Source: a virus. From it: DNA of 44,617 bases. The DNA lies in IMG/VR virus record IMGVR_UViG_3300013014_000053, positions 1-44,617 of that record; one strand, given 5' to 3'. Each line of letters begins with the position of its first letter. The stretch's first letter is position 1. The notes under the pieces were generated by a model. That model worked only from the letters and a program-made list of their open reading frames with translations. It had not been told where the DNA came from and made no database searches. Shown here one piece after another: positions 23,904-32,334 of the stretch. Made by a program: the position numbers and the translations under genes.

Positions 23904-25451
23904 ATGAGCGGAACTTCTACATTAGTAAAAACACCGTATGTAAAAACCAAGTTCGCAACACAAAAACAGTTAGACGATTTTATCAAGTGTTGTGATCCTA
24001 AAACAGGTTATCTGTATTTCATGGATAACTTCTTTTATATACAACACCCTACCAAGGGCAGCATGGTCTATCATCCATGGGCTTATCAAGAACGGTTAAT
24101 TCATACATATCATAACTATCGGTTTAGTATTAGCTTGATGCCTCGTCAAAGTGGTAAAAGTACCAGTGCAGCAGGATATTTACTTTGGTATGCCATGTTT
24201 AATCCTGACTCTACGATTCTTATAGCAGCACATAAGTACACTGGCGCACAAGAGATCATGCAAAGGATAAGGTACGCCTACGAAAATTGTCCTGACTATA
24301 TTAAAGCAGGTGTTACTACTTACAATAAAGGCTCACTAGACTTTGAGAATGGAAGTCGTATTGTAAGTGCAACTACTACTGAAAATACAGGTCGTGGTAT
24401 GTCTATCACATTATTGTATTTGGACGAGTTTGCATTCGTTAGACCTACTATTGCTGAACAGTTTTGGACTTCTATTACTCCTACATTATCAACTGGTGGT
24501 AAAGCAATTATCACTAGTACTCCAAACAGTGACGAAGACCAATTTGCTCTTATTTGGAAAGGTGCTAATAAAACAGAAGATTCATATGGTAATCAAACTG
24601 AATTAGGAGTCAATGGCTTTAAAGCCTATAGAGCATACTGGCACGAGCAACCAGGGCGTGATGATAAATGGGCAGAAGAGATGAAAGCCCAATTAGGAGA
24701 AGATCGCTTTAACCGAGAAATCGGTTGCGAATTTATTATCGCGGATGAAACTCTTATTAATCCAAATACACTGATTGAGTTAACTGGAATAGAACCTATA
24801 CAAAGAATGGGCCAAGTTCGTTGGTATAAAAAACCAGAGAAAGGTAACATATATGTTGTTGGTTTAGATCCTAGCTTAGGCACCGGTGGAGATCCTGCAG
24901 CAATTCAAATCTTTGAAGCAAATACTACTACACAAATTGGTGAGTGGAAACACAATAAAACTGACATTCCTAATCAAGTTAAGTTATTGGCACAGATTAA
25001 CAAATATATCATAGAATGCACTAATGAACCTAACAACCTTTATTATTCAATAGAAAATAATAGCATAGGAGAAGCGGCATTAGTATCAATCAACGAATAT
25101 GGTGAATCAAATATCAGTGGTATATTTTTAAGTGAGCCTGGTAAAAAACGTAAAGGATTTAATACTTCACATAAAGTAAAATTAGCTGCCTGTGCTAAAT
25201 TTAAAACTCTATTGGAAAGTAAAAAATTACAAATCAATAGTAGAAGTTTAGTATCAGAGTTAAAAACCTTTATAGCCAGTGGTGGTAGTTATGCGGCTAA
25301 AATAGGCGACACCGATGATTTAGTAATGAGTACACTATTAGTTGTTCGTATGTTACAGCAACTAGGTGACTATCATTATGAATTGGAATCACATATGAGA
25401 GACCATGACGAGTTTATAGCACCGCTCCCATTTTTTGCGGTATTAAATTAA
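23904..25451 (+). CDS. terL: Terminase large subunit (gp17-like)
   Basis: The 515-residue packaging motor has the ATPase Walker A variant RQSGKST (81-87), Walker B LYLDE (171-175) and a coupling-motif region ITSTPNSDEDQF, followed by the RNase H-like nuclease: catalytic Asp in VVGLDPSLG (Asp322), YSIENNSIGEAAL, and DDLVMSTLLVVRML near the C-terminus. It pumps DNA into proheads and cuts concatemers. It is somewhat shorter than T4 gp17 (610 residues) but complete in motifs. No Shine-Dalgarno sequence precedes the ATG. Confidence 0.95.
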   Translation: MSGTSTLVKTPYVKTKFATQKQLDDFIKCCDPKTGYLYFMDNFFYIQHPTKGSMVYHPWAYQERLIHTYHNYRFSISLMPRQSGKSTSAAGYLLWYAMFNPDSTILIAAHKYTGAQEIMQRIRYAYENCPDYIKAGVTTYNKGSLDFENGSRIVSATTTENTGRGMSITLLYLDEFAFVRPTIAEQFWTSITPTLSTGGKAIITSTPNSDEDQFALIWKGANKTEDSYGNQTELGVNGFKAYRAYWHEQPGRDDKWAEEMKAQLGEDRFNREIGCEFIIADETLINPNTLIELTGIEPIQRMGQVRWYKKPEKGNIYVVGLDPSLGTGGDPAAIQIFEANTTTQIGEWKHNKTDIPNQVKLLAQINKYIIECTNEPNNLYYSIENNSIGEAALVSINEYGESNISGIFLSEPGKKRKGFNTSHKVKLAACAKFKTLLESKKLQINSRSLVSELKTFIASGGSYAAKIGDTDDLVMSTLLVVRMLQQLGDYHYELESHMRDHDEFIAPLPFFAVLN

Positions 25452-25458
25452 TAATTCA

Positions 25459-25466
25459 GATAAATA
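25459..25466 (+). promoter_or_regulatory. T4-like late promoter octamer GATAAATA
   Basis: GATAAATA ends eight bases before the ATG at 25475, again with no visible Shine-Dalgarno sequence between. Confidence 0.5.
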
Positions 25467-25474
25467 TTATTACT

Positions 25475-28069
25475 ATGCCTATACAAACTGATACTATTAA
25501 CCGTAGCCTTTATGATTTACTAACCGTAAGATACGATGATGTAACTCCATTAGATTCCGAAGAAAAAACTACCGCACCTGAAGAAGCCGATATTTTCAGA
25601 TTTACTTTTGAAAAAGATGGTGAATCATATGGTAAGGTATATGTCACCATTGATAATAGTAGAAATCTAGTTCTATATTATGGTGATGAAGTAGAAGATA
25701 GTCCCGATACTAATACTTCGGGAACCGAATTTACTGACAGTTGGTCAGGTTTTAGAAATATGCTTAAGCAGTGGTCACAACGTAAGCAATTAGATTTTGA
25801 ATTGAAAAATAAAAATCACTTAGCTAAAGATATGGCTCAAAGAACATATAATAAAGAAAAAGAAAACTTAGGTGAAAGTTATTATCCAATGGGTAAAAGA
25901 GGTAGCTATAGCGATGCCGTGCCCAATGTTAAGATAATTATTCAACATACTCGCCAAATTGGTGAAGGTGAGCAAAGGTATCGTAATATAGATAAAATAT
26001 TTGTAGAAAACACAATGGGTGAAAGATTTGCTGTGCCAAGCAATAAGCCTGGTATAGCCAAAGTATATGCTAGACATATTGCTGAAGGTGGGTCACCTTA
26101 TGACGATAGAGGTCGTCATATTACTTCACTAGTAGAAGAATATACAAAAATGGCTGGCTTTGTTAGAGCCACTAAAAATAAACAATTTAATGAATCAACT
26201 AATATGTTGATACAAGAGGGTATTAATCATTATCAATCGTTAAGAGAAACACTAAGCAGAATGATAGGTCGCCGTGGATATAACGCATATTTTGAAGCAT
26301 GGCAACCTATATTAAGTGAAGAAATCACCGAGGAAACGAATCTTAACGAACTATTTGTTCAAGAAACAATTGATCCTAGAATTGAGTCAGTAATGCCAAT
26401 TCTTTCTAAATTATATAAAAAGGTAAGTGAAATGAAAGAAATCAATCAATTAGAAGAGTGGGCTGATAGCATAATAAATGAATACGCAGAAAATGATAAT
26501 ATTGGATATATTCAATTATTACAAAGCAAATTAAAAGCAGGTAAACCACTGACCTCCCAAGAAAAAGAAAAACTTAAAGCATATCTTGCAGCTAAGAATT
26601 TAGGATTAAAAGAAGGTGAAACTTCGTCCAATCCAATGGGAATTCCTGAATCTGAGCTTGATGAAGGCAAGGGAGCTATAAGAAAGTTCTTAGCTGGTTT
26701 AGGAATCGTAGGTGCATTGGGAGCATATATTAGTAGTGAAGATGAAGCCATACTACAAAAAATGGCTGTGAAATATGACCAAGCACAGACTTTGGAACAA
26801 AAAGCACAAATCAAGCGAGACATTGAAAGAGTTACCAAAGGTAGTTTAGTCAAAGAAGAAGATTTAGAAGAAAGCGGGTTACAGGCATATCTTGGTAATA
26901 AGAAATATGGCAAAGAAGGTATGGATGCACTACGCAAAGCAGGTCGTGAACATGTTGGTAAGGAAAAAATGGCAGCTATTCGTGCTAAGTATGACAAACT
27001 AGATGAAGAAGATATGGCAGAAAGTTCACAAAGAGTTGATCGTCTTGTTACTAGAGCGTTAAAAATAATGCGTGGGGGAACAACTGCTGATGCTATAGCA
27101 GCATTAAAAACTGTCCTTGGTGAAATGGAGTATAATGAACGTCCACAATTTTATGATTTCTATATTAGGCAAATGGTTGATATGTACGGCAAGCAAGGTA
27201 TGGCGGAAGATTTAGATGCTAACCAAAAGCGTGTAGGACAATTAGGCCCAACCGAAAAGGTAGGACCTAAGGGCGCAGTTGGTAAACTAGTTGGCGCTAG
27301 TGAAAGTATTAGAGAAGGTCAAGAAGACTTAGATACCATCAAACGATTATTGGGTGAAGGGTTAGCAGGAGAATTTGCAGGTGGCACCCTTGGAGGAGTC
27401 GCTGGCAATCTAGCGGGCACCGCAATTGGCGGACCAATTGGTGGAATTGTCGGAGGCGCAGTAGGTGGTGCCGCCGGCGGAATCGCTGGACGTGAATTAA
27501 CCAAAGAAGACCAACTTAATGAGTTTGCCTTTCTTGCACCTGCATTAGCGGCTGGCGCAAGAGCATTATTACCATTATTATCTCGTGCTGGTCCTGCATT
27601 AGGCCGTATGGCATCTACCGCAGGAAAAGCCGGTGCTGAAGTAGCCGGAAAAGCAGCAACTGGAATTGGTAAAGGTGCTGTAGAACTTGGTAAATCAGCA
27701 GCGCAGTCAACAGCCCAAAATGCAGGTAAAGTTGGTTTAGGTGCCGGCATATACTCAATAGCTGATGAGATTGGTAAATCAATTCCTCAAGGCTTGAATA
27801 AAGTTTATACAGATGCAACACAAGCCACTAGCGCATTAACTAGTATTCTTGGTAATGCACTTGATGGCAAAACTATTGGTGAATTAGGAATGGCAGCCGC
27901 TAAATATGCGATACCGTTGGGTATACTATTAGCCGCACTATACGGTGGTAAGAAAATAATTGACCAAGTAATGTCTGAAGGGGAAGATGATAGTATTATG
28001 GGATCAATCGGTAAAACATTTGAAGGTCAAGAAGACTTAGATACTATCAAACGATTATTGGGTAAATAA
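25475..28069 (+). CDS. Large virion-associated protein with glycine-zipper segment
   Basis: The 864-residue product has an N-terminal region (SLYDLLTVRYDDVTPLDS and onward) that I recall as conserved in marine and freshwater T4-like phages without a function. The middle is helical and very charged. Around residues 618-665 is a glycine zipper (GGTLGGVAGNLAG, GGPIGGIVGGAVGG) and around 680-770 an Ala/Gly-rich helical segment; a membrane segment occurs near 805-825. The 14-residue motif starting EGQEDLDTIKRLL occurs at 614 and again at the C-terminus (850-863). The membrane-active composition and late promoter suggest a head-internal or ejection protein. That role is inference. Confidence 0.65.
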   Translation: MPIQTDTINRSLYDLLTVRYDDVTPLDSEEKTTAPEEADIFRFTFEKDGESYGKVYVTIDNSRNLVLYYGDEVEDSPDTNTSGTEFTDSWSGFRNMLKQWSQRKQLDFELKNKNHLAKDMAQRTYNKEKENLGESYYPMGKRGSYSDAVPNVKIIIQHTRQIGEGEQRYRNIDKIFVENTMGERFAVPSNKPGIAKVYARHIAEGGSPYDDRGRHITSLVEEYTKMAGFVRATKNKQFNESTNMLIQEGINHYQSLRETLSRMIGRRGYNAYFEAWQPILSEEITEETNLNELFVQETIDPRIESVMPILSKLYKKVSEMKEINQLEEWADSIINEYAENDNIGYIQLLQSKLKAGKPLTSQEKEKLKAYLAAKNLGLKEGETSSNPMGIPESELDEGKGAIRKFLAGLGIVGALGAYISSEDEAILQKMAVKYDQAQTLEQKAQIKRDIERVTKGSLVKEEDLEESGLQAYLGNKKYGKEGMDALRKAGREHVGKEKMAAIRAKYDKLDEEDMAESSQRVDRLVTRALKIMRGGTTADAIAALKTVLGEMEYNERPQFYDFYIRQMVDMYGKQGMAEDLDANQKRVGQLGPTEKVGPKGAVGKLVGASESIREGQEDLDTIKRLLGEGLAGEFAGGTLGGVAGNLAGTAIGGPIGGIVGGAVGGAAGGIAGRELTKEDQLNEFAFLAPALAAGARALLPLLSRAGPALGRMASTAGKAGAEVAGKAATGIGKGAVELGKSAAQSTAQNAGKVGLGAGIYSIADEIGKSIPQGLNKVYTDATQATSALTSILGNALDGKTIGELGMAAAKYAIPLGILLAALYGGKKIIDQVMSEGEDDSIMGSIGKTFEGQEDLDTIKRLLGK
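27314..27355 (+). repeat. 42-bp direct repeat, copy 1
   Basis: Encodes EGQEDLDTIKRLLG; matches 28022-28063 at 41 of 42 positions. Here it is followed by Glu, giving L-G-E, which fits the T4 prohead-protease cleavage pattern. Confidence 0.9.
28022..28063 (+). repeat. 42-bp direct repeat, copy 2
   Basis: Second copy at the very end of the same gene, followed by Lys and the stop codon. Recombination between the copies would excise 708 bp in frame. Confidence 0.9.
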
Positions 28070-28079
28070 ACTTCTAAAA

Positions 28080-28101
28080 AACCGCACAAAAAAGTGCGGT
28101 T
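28080..28101 (+). terminator. Terminator hairpin
   Basis: AACCGCAC and GTGCGGTT pair around six A residues, preceded by an A-run and followed by TT only, then a second palindrome TCCCATATATGGGA at 28102-28115. It separates late genes from the gp32 promoter. Confidence 0.75.
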
Positions 28102-28124
28102 TCCCATATATGGGATAAATATAC

Positions 28125-28153
28125 TTGACGGATCGCTGTAAGTAGTTTATACT
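28125..28153 (+). promoter_or_regulatory. Sigma-70 promoter for the gp32-like gene
   Basis: TTGACG 28125-28130, 17-bp spacer, TATACT 28148-28153, about 70 bases before the start codon. An ATAAATA motif at 28115-28121 just upstream could add late transcription. Confidence 0.75.
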
Positions 28154-28226
28154 TACGATTCGTTAGTCACTCATGGTGAGTGGCGAATATTAAACAGAGA
28201 CCATCTCAATTTTAAGGAAAAATATC

Positions 28227-29204
28227 ATGGCATCACTCGCAGAAATCCGCGCTCGTATTGCAGCGCAAGACACAAAAGCACAACGCACCCCCGGTGCTCA
28301 ATCTGATAACTCAATCTACGCTCATTGGAATATGGAAGAAGGTACAACCGCTACCGTTCGTTTCCTACCAGATGCGAATCCTTCAAATACGTTCTTTTGG
28401 GTAGAACGTCAAATTATTAAACTTGCCTTCAATGGTGTAAAAGGTAGTACCGATTCTAAACGTGTTGAAGTTCAAGTACCATGTCTAGAAATGTACGGTG
28501 ACAGTTGCCCTATTCTAGCAGAGATTCGTCCATGGTATAAGGATGAGACTCTTAAAGAAATGGCTAACAAGTATTGGAAAAAACGTAGTTACTTGTTCCA
28601 AGGTTTTGTACGTCAAAACCCAATTGGTGATGACAAGGTTCCCGCGAATCCTATTCGTCGGTTCGTCATTAGCCCACAAATCTTTACCATCATCAAATCT
28701 AGTTTGATGGATCCTGAAATGGAAGAATTGCCCACTGACTATATGCGCGGTCTTGATTTTAACATCAAGAAAGCTAGTAAAGGTGGCTATGCTGACTACT
28801 CAACTTCTAACTGGGCACGTAAAGAAAGCGCACTAACTCAGGCTGAACAAGATGCTATTGAAGCACATGGTCTTTTCAATCTTACTGAGTTCTTGCCTAA
28901 AAAGCCAAATGAAGCCGAGTTGCGTATCATCAAAGAAATGTTTGATGCTTCAGTAGATGGTCAACCATACGACAATGATCGTTGGGGATCATACTATCGT
29001 CCATATGGGCTAGAAGCACCTACAGGTAATGGTAGTCAAGCAGTTGCTACTGAGGTTAAGGTTAATAATAAACCCGTAGAAGCTATGGAAGAAGATGACC
29101 CTATTGCTTCGGCTGAGCCTATTTCAATTCCTAAAGCACCAGCTGGTGATAAGGCACAAGACATTCTAGCAATGATTCGTGCCCGTCAGAATAAGCCCGC
29201 TTAA
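28227..29204 (+). CDS. 32: Single-stranded DNA-binding protein (gp32-like)
   Basis: The 325-residue product starts after TAAGGAAAAATATC. It has the gp32 plan: a basic N-terminal region, an OB-fold core with aromatic and basic strands (ATVRFLPDA, YLFQGFVRQ), and an acidic stretch near 280-290 (AMEEDDP). The zinc-module region shows CLEMYGDSCP (Cys86 and Cys94), where T4 gp32 has a Cys-His zinc site; the expected CxxC second cysteine is replaced (CPIL), so zinc binding may be altered or lost. It coats single-stranded DNA in replication and recombination and is followed by the UvsX and UvsY partners. Confidence 0.88.
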   Translation: MASLAEIRARIAAQDTKAQRTPGAQSDNSIYAHWNMEEGTTATVRFLPDANPSNTFFWVERQIIKLAFNGVKGSTDSKRVEVQVPCLEMYGDSCPILAEIRPWYKDETLKEMANKYWKKRSYLFQGFVRQNPIGDDKVPANPIRRFVISPQIFTIIKSSLMDPEMEELPTDYMRGLDFNIKKASKGGYADYSTSNWARKESALTQAEQDAIEAHGLFNLTEFLPKKPNEAELRIIKEMFDASVDGQPYDNDRWGSYYRPYGLEAPTGNGSQAVATEVKVNNKPVEAMEEDDPIASAEPISIPKAPAGDKAQDILAMIRARQNKPA

Positions 29205-29211
29205 GTAGAGA

Positions 29212-29233
29212 AGGGAGGGTATATACCCTCCCT
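29212..29233 (+). promoter_or_regulatory. Strong 22-bp palindrome between gp32 and next gene
   Basis: AGGGAGGGTAT pairs perfectly with ATACCCTCCCT. There is no T-tail, so it is more likely an mRNA-stabilising or partial-attenuation stem at the end of the gp32 message than a full terminator. Confidence 0.65.
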
Positions 29234-29248
29234 ATACAGGAGAACAAT

Positions 29249-29479
29249 ATGACATTACCAGACGAAAGATATCGTGCCTTAAAGCAGGGTAAAAAACTAT
29301 TAGAAGAACTATGTGATCCGGGTCGTACTCCTCGTGTCCCTAGTTTAGTACGGGATAAGGCTAGAACAGCACTTAGGCATTTTCCCAGTGATTATGAAAT
29401 TGACCGAATGGCTGATCAATGTCCCGAGATACTTGATAATCAACCATTTAGTATGTATAATGTTGGATTAAACAGATAA
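29249..29479 (+). CDS. BPSL0761-like small protein
   Basis: The 76-residue product begins MTLPDERYRALKQGKKLLEE and contains VRDKARTALRHFPSDYEIDR, the pattern I associate with the BPSL0761 family of proteobacterial small proteins (P-x-ER-x-AL near the start, R-HYP-x-DI in the middle). Soluble and basic. The start has AGGAGAACAAT ahead of it. Its bacterial relatives are of unknown function; presence here suggests gene exchange with a proteobacterial host. It lies in the gp32-uvsX cluster. Confidence 0.6.
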   Translation: MTLPDERYRALKQGKKLLEELCDPGRTPRVPSLVRDKARTALRHFPSDYEIDRMADQCPEILDNQPFSMYNVGLNR

Positions 29480-29493
29480 TAAGGAAAACTATT

Positions 29494-29685
29494 ATGTCAA
29501 AATTAAGCAAATTAGATAAAGTAAATGAATCAATCACTATCAATCGTTATGACAATGGTTGGATGGTTGAAGTAGGCGGTCGTAATGATGAAAGCGATTG
29601 GAAGAACTGTAAGATTGTATGTAATTCAGAAGAGGAAGTTCTTAACGTAGTTAAAGAATGGAATACAATGGATTTGGACAGTTAA
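29494..29685 (+). CDS. Conserved small phage protein
   Basis: The 63-residue acidic product is preceded by AAGGAAAACTATT and contains ITINRYDNGWMVEVGGRND, a small beta-sheet-like segment, then a helical tail (SEEEVLNVVKEWN). One base separates its stop from the uvsX ATG. Unknown function; the arrangement suggests cotranscription with the recombination genes. Confidence 0.6.
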   Translation: MSKLSKLDKVNESITINRYDNGWMVEVGGRNDESDWKNCKIVCNSEEEVLNVVKEWNTMDLDS

Positions 29686-29686
29686 A

Positions 29687-30754
29687 ATGACCAAACCATT
29701 TGATATAAGTAAATTTCGCCGTGACATTACTAAATCTATTGAGGGACTTAGTATCGGGTTCAATGATCCCACTGATTGGATATCTACAGGTAATTTCGCC
29801 CTCAATTATCTTATATCCGGTGATTTTAATAAAGGCGTACCTCTTGGTAAGGTTACTGTCTTTGCCGGAGAATCAGGAGCAGGAAAATCATTCATTTGTT
29901 CAGGAAACCTAGTACGCCATGCACAACAACAGGGTATTTTCGTAGTATTGATTGATACAGAAAATGCCCTTGATGAAAAATGGCTACATGCTTTGGGTGT
30001 ATCTACAGAAGAAGATAAGCTGTTGAAGTTAAATATGGCTATGATTGATGATGTGGGTAAAACTATATCAGAATTTATGAAGACATATAAAGTACTACCT
30101 GAAACTGATAAACCAAAGGTTTTGTTTGTACTTGATAGCTTGGGTATGTTGCTAACTCCCACTGACGTTAATCAATTTGAAGCAGGTGACATGAAAGGTG
30201 ATATGGGTCGTAAGCCCAAAGCATTAACAGCACTTGTGCGTAATTGTGTTAACATGTTTGGTAGTCATAATGTAGGATTAGTTGCTACTAATCATACATA
30301 TGCTAGTCAGGACATGTTTGACCCAGATGATAAAATTTCAGGTGGTCAAGGCTTTGTGTATGCGTCAAGCATTGTTGTTGCTATGAAAAAACTCAAACTC
30401 AAAGAAGACGAGGATGGTAATAAGATTAGTGAGGTACGTGGTATTCGGTCGGCATGTAAGATTATGAAAACTCGTTATGCCAAACCTTTTGAAAGTGTTC
30501 AAGTTAAAATCCCTTATGAAACGGGAATGAGCCCCTATTCAGGTCTACTTGATATGATTGAAAAGGCTGAACTTGTTAAGAAAGAAGGTAACAGTCTTGT
30601 TTACACTACCCTTGATGGAGAAATCATTAAGAAGTTTCGTAAAGCATGGGAAGCAAATGCTGATGGTTGCCTAGATAAAGTAATGACCGAATATAGCCAA
30701 AAAACAACTCGTAAGATAAGTAATGTATTACCTGAGGAGGAAAATGCAGAATGA
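29687..30754 (+). CDS. uvsX: UvsX/RecA-type recombinase
   Basis: A 355-residue strand-exchange ATPase with Walker A GESGAGKS (61-68), LIDTENALDEKWL after it, Walker B region VLFVLDSLGML, and an L2-like region GLVATNHTY with SGGQGFVYASS. It lacks the C-terminal domain of bacterial RecA and has the T4 UvsX length (about 390) minus a little. It forms filaments on single-stranded DNA with gp32 and UvsY to start recombination-dependent replication. Its stop overlaps the next gene (ATGA). Confidence 0.92.
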   Translation: MTKPFDISKFRRDITKSIEGLSIGFNDPTDWISTGNFALNYLISGDFNKGVPLGKVTVFAGESGAGKSFICSGNLVRHAQQQGIFVVLIDTENALDEKWLHALGVSTEEDKLLKLNMAMIDDVGKTISEFMKTYKVLPETDKPKVLFVLDSLGMLLTPTDVNQFEAGDMKGDMGRKPKALTALVRNCVNMFGSHNVGLVATNHTYASQDMFDPDDKISGGQGFVYASSIVVAMKKLKLKEDEDGNKISEVRGIRSACKIMKTRYAKPFESVQVKIPYETGMSPYSGLLDMIEKAELVKKEGNSLVYTTLDGEIIKKFRKAWEANADGCLDKVMTEYSQKTTRKISNVLPEEENAE

Positions 30755-31002
30755 GTCTAGATATTATTTCATCCGTTTGGGATGCATTGAGTACACACAT
30801 TGATTTAAATGAACGCAAGTATGCGGCAGAAACTCTTGTTGATTTTTTAATTGACAATGATTTTCAACCAAATGAAATTTTAGAACACTTTCAGGGTGAT
30901 ACTGAAATGACCCATGCAATCAAAGGTTGGGTCGATCAATATGGTGATGATGATTTTGATTTTGATGACGTAGAAGACGCAGATACAGACGATTGGGATT
31001 AA
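30751..31002 (+). CDS. Small very acidic protein between uvsX and uvsY
   Basis: The 83-residue product starts in an ATGA overlap with uvsX. The first 60 residues are helical (LNERKYAAETLVDFLIDNDF); the C-terminus is a run of acidic residues (DDDFDFDDVEDADTDDWD). Such tails can mimic DNA or contact clamp/SSB partners. T4 places its late co-activator gp33 near gp32, but no similarity that I can see supports naming it gp33. It ends one base before the uvsY ATG. Confidence 0.65.
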   Translation: MSLDIISSVWDALSTHIDLNERKYAAETLVDFLIDNDFQPNEILEHFQGDTEMTHAIKGWVDQYGDDDFDFDDVEDADTDDWD

Positions 31003-31461
31003 ATGGCAAATTGGTACACACGAATCTCACAAGACTTATCCGTCATACCTGATTTCATAACGTACTACGAATTAGAACTAGTTACTTCTAAAAAAGAGGT
31101 AACAATATACGGCAATGTTGAAAAAAACATTGCCGGCTTACCCGGTATCACTGAAAAACATTTTTCTAACTTACAAGAAATTGAGGCAATATTAAATTAT
31201 CTCAATATTCAATTAAGAAAGATTCGTAGAAAACATTTTCAAAAATATTTGGAGGCATATAATCGGGCTTTAACAAGCCGTGATGCTGAAAAATATGTTG
31301 ATGGTGAAGATGAAGTTATTGATTTTGAAACAATAATTAATGAAGTAGCCTTGATTAGAAATAGATATTTAGGAATCATGAAGGCATTGGAGAGCAAGAA
31401 CTTTATGTTAGGTCATCTAGTTAGATTAAAAACAGCGGGGATGGAAGATTTTACTATCTAA
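31003..31461 (+). CDS. uvsY: UvsY-like recombination mediator
   Basis: The 152-residue, mainly helical, charged protein is slightly longer than T4 UvsY (137). The C-terminal part (YLGIMKALESKNFMLGHLVR) aligns by eye with the T4 pattern of a W/Y-x-x-x-L-x-A-x-x-S-R-x-F-x-x-x-H segment. Location directly after uvsX and gp32 supports the call. UvsY loads UvsX on gp32-coated DNA. Its last eight bases overlap the end of the antisense HNH gene. Confidence 0.75.
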   Translation: MANWYTRISQDLSVIPDFITYYELELVTSKKEVTIYGNVEKNIAGLPGITEKHFSNLQEIEAILNYLNIQLRKIRRKHFQKYLEAYNRALTSRDAEKYVDGEDEVIDFETIINEVALIRNRYLGIMKALESKNFMLGHLVRLKTAGMEDFTI

Positions 31462-32179
31462 CGCAATTTGGTCCGTGACCATGCCTGCCGAAATTTGATG
31501 AATCCAAAGTTTTACCACATTTCTCACAGGTCTTTTTTAATCTTGGCGGATGTTTCTTTGTCTTTTTAATAAGCCCTGTGAATATTTTACAATTTTCGCC
31601 GTGCGATCTGTTATAGTTAGCACTATCCATAACGTTATTACAATGGATACAGGTAATTTTTTTCTGAGAACAGTGTAAACCTCTTTCTATTTGTTCTAGA
31701 ACATGTTTTTTATGAAATTCTTTGTTTTGTAAAATCCATGAACCTTCTTTAATTTTTTGTTGGATTATTTTGTCTCGTTCTTTGTTAGCCTTAGTTAAGT
31801 TTTCTTTATTTTGAAAACCTAAAATACCTTTTTGTGCTCTCGCCTGGCTGGACCTTTTTTGAATTTCTCCACCCAATAAATGATGCGTCCCATTAAGAAC
31901 TCTCAGCTTATTTTGTTGTCTATTCAACCTCGTAAGTGTTTCAGGATCTACACCAAGTTTTCTACCAATTAATACACAGGCAGCGTAATCTTTTTGAAAA
32001 AGATGTATATCGTAATGTTCTTGTAAAGTGACCGCTATTAAATTAATTGGATCATTATTATTATGATTCCCATCTACATGATGAATTTCATAACTTCTTC
32101 CGTTTGGTTCTTTTGGAATTTTACCGTAATGATTTTCATAAATCCTACGGTGTTTGTTAGTACCGCAATAAATACACAT
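31454..32179 (-). CDS. HNH homing endonuclease
   Basis: Start placed at the ATG at 32179 on the minus strand because GAGGAG lies seven bases before it; a TTG further upstream has no such site. The 241-residue product opens with CIYCGTNK, then the HNH core HHVDGNHNNNDPINL with a trailing EHYDIH. The C-terminus carries two related zinc-finger-like repeats (CIHCNNVMDSANYNRSHGENC and CEKCGKTLDSSNFGRHGHG), probably for DNA recognition. It is free-standing, antisense to all neighbours and next to uvsY, as expected of a mobile homing gene. Confidence 0.85.
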   Translation of the reverse strand: MCIYCGTNKHRRIYENHYGKIPKEPNGRSYEIHHVDGNHNNNDPINLIAVTLQEHYDIHLFQKDYAACVLIGRKLGVDPETLTRLNRQQNKLRVLNGTHHLLGGEIQKRSSQARAQKGILGFQNKENLTKANKERDKIIQQKIKEGSWILQNKEFHKKHVLEQIERGLHCSQKKITCIHCNNVMDSANYNRSHGENCKIFTGLIKKTKKHPPRLKKTCEKCGKTLDSSNFGRHGHGPNCVR

Positions 32180-32334
32180 GCTGATGCTCCTCAATAGCGT
32201 TAGAGTAGTTGGGAATCCCCATTCCGCGAACTACACTTTTATTTATCCCGTTTAACTTGTATATTTGATTGTTATGTGCTATTCTTAACAATCATTAAAC
32301 AGCCGGCATGGAAGATATTCAAATAGGATAAAAT

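Noticed and set aside
30751-31002. Naming the acidic gene between uvsX and uvsY as late co-activator gp33
   Set aside because: Only size, acidity and neighbourhood suggest it; no shared motif could be seen.
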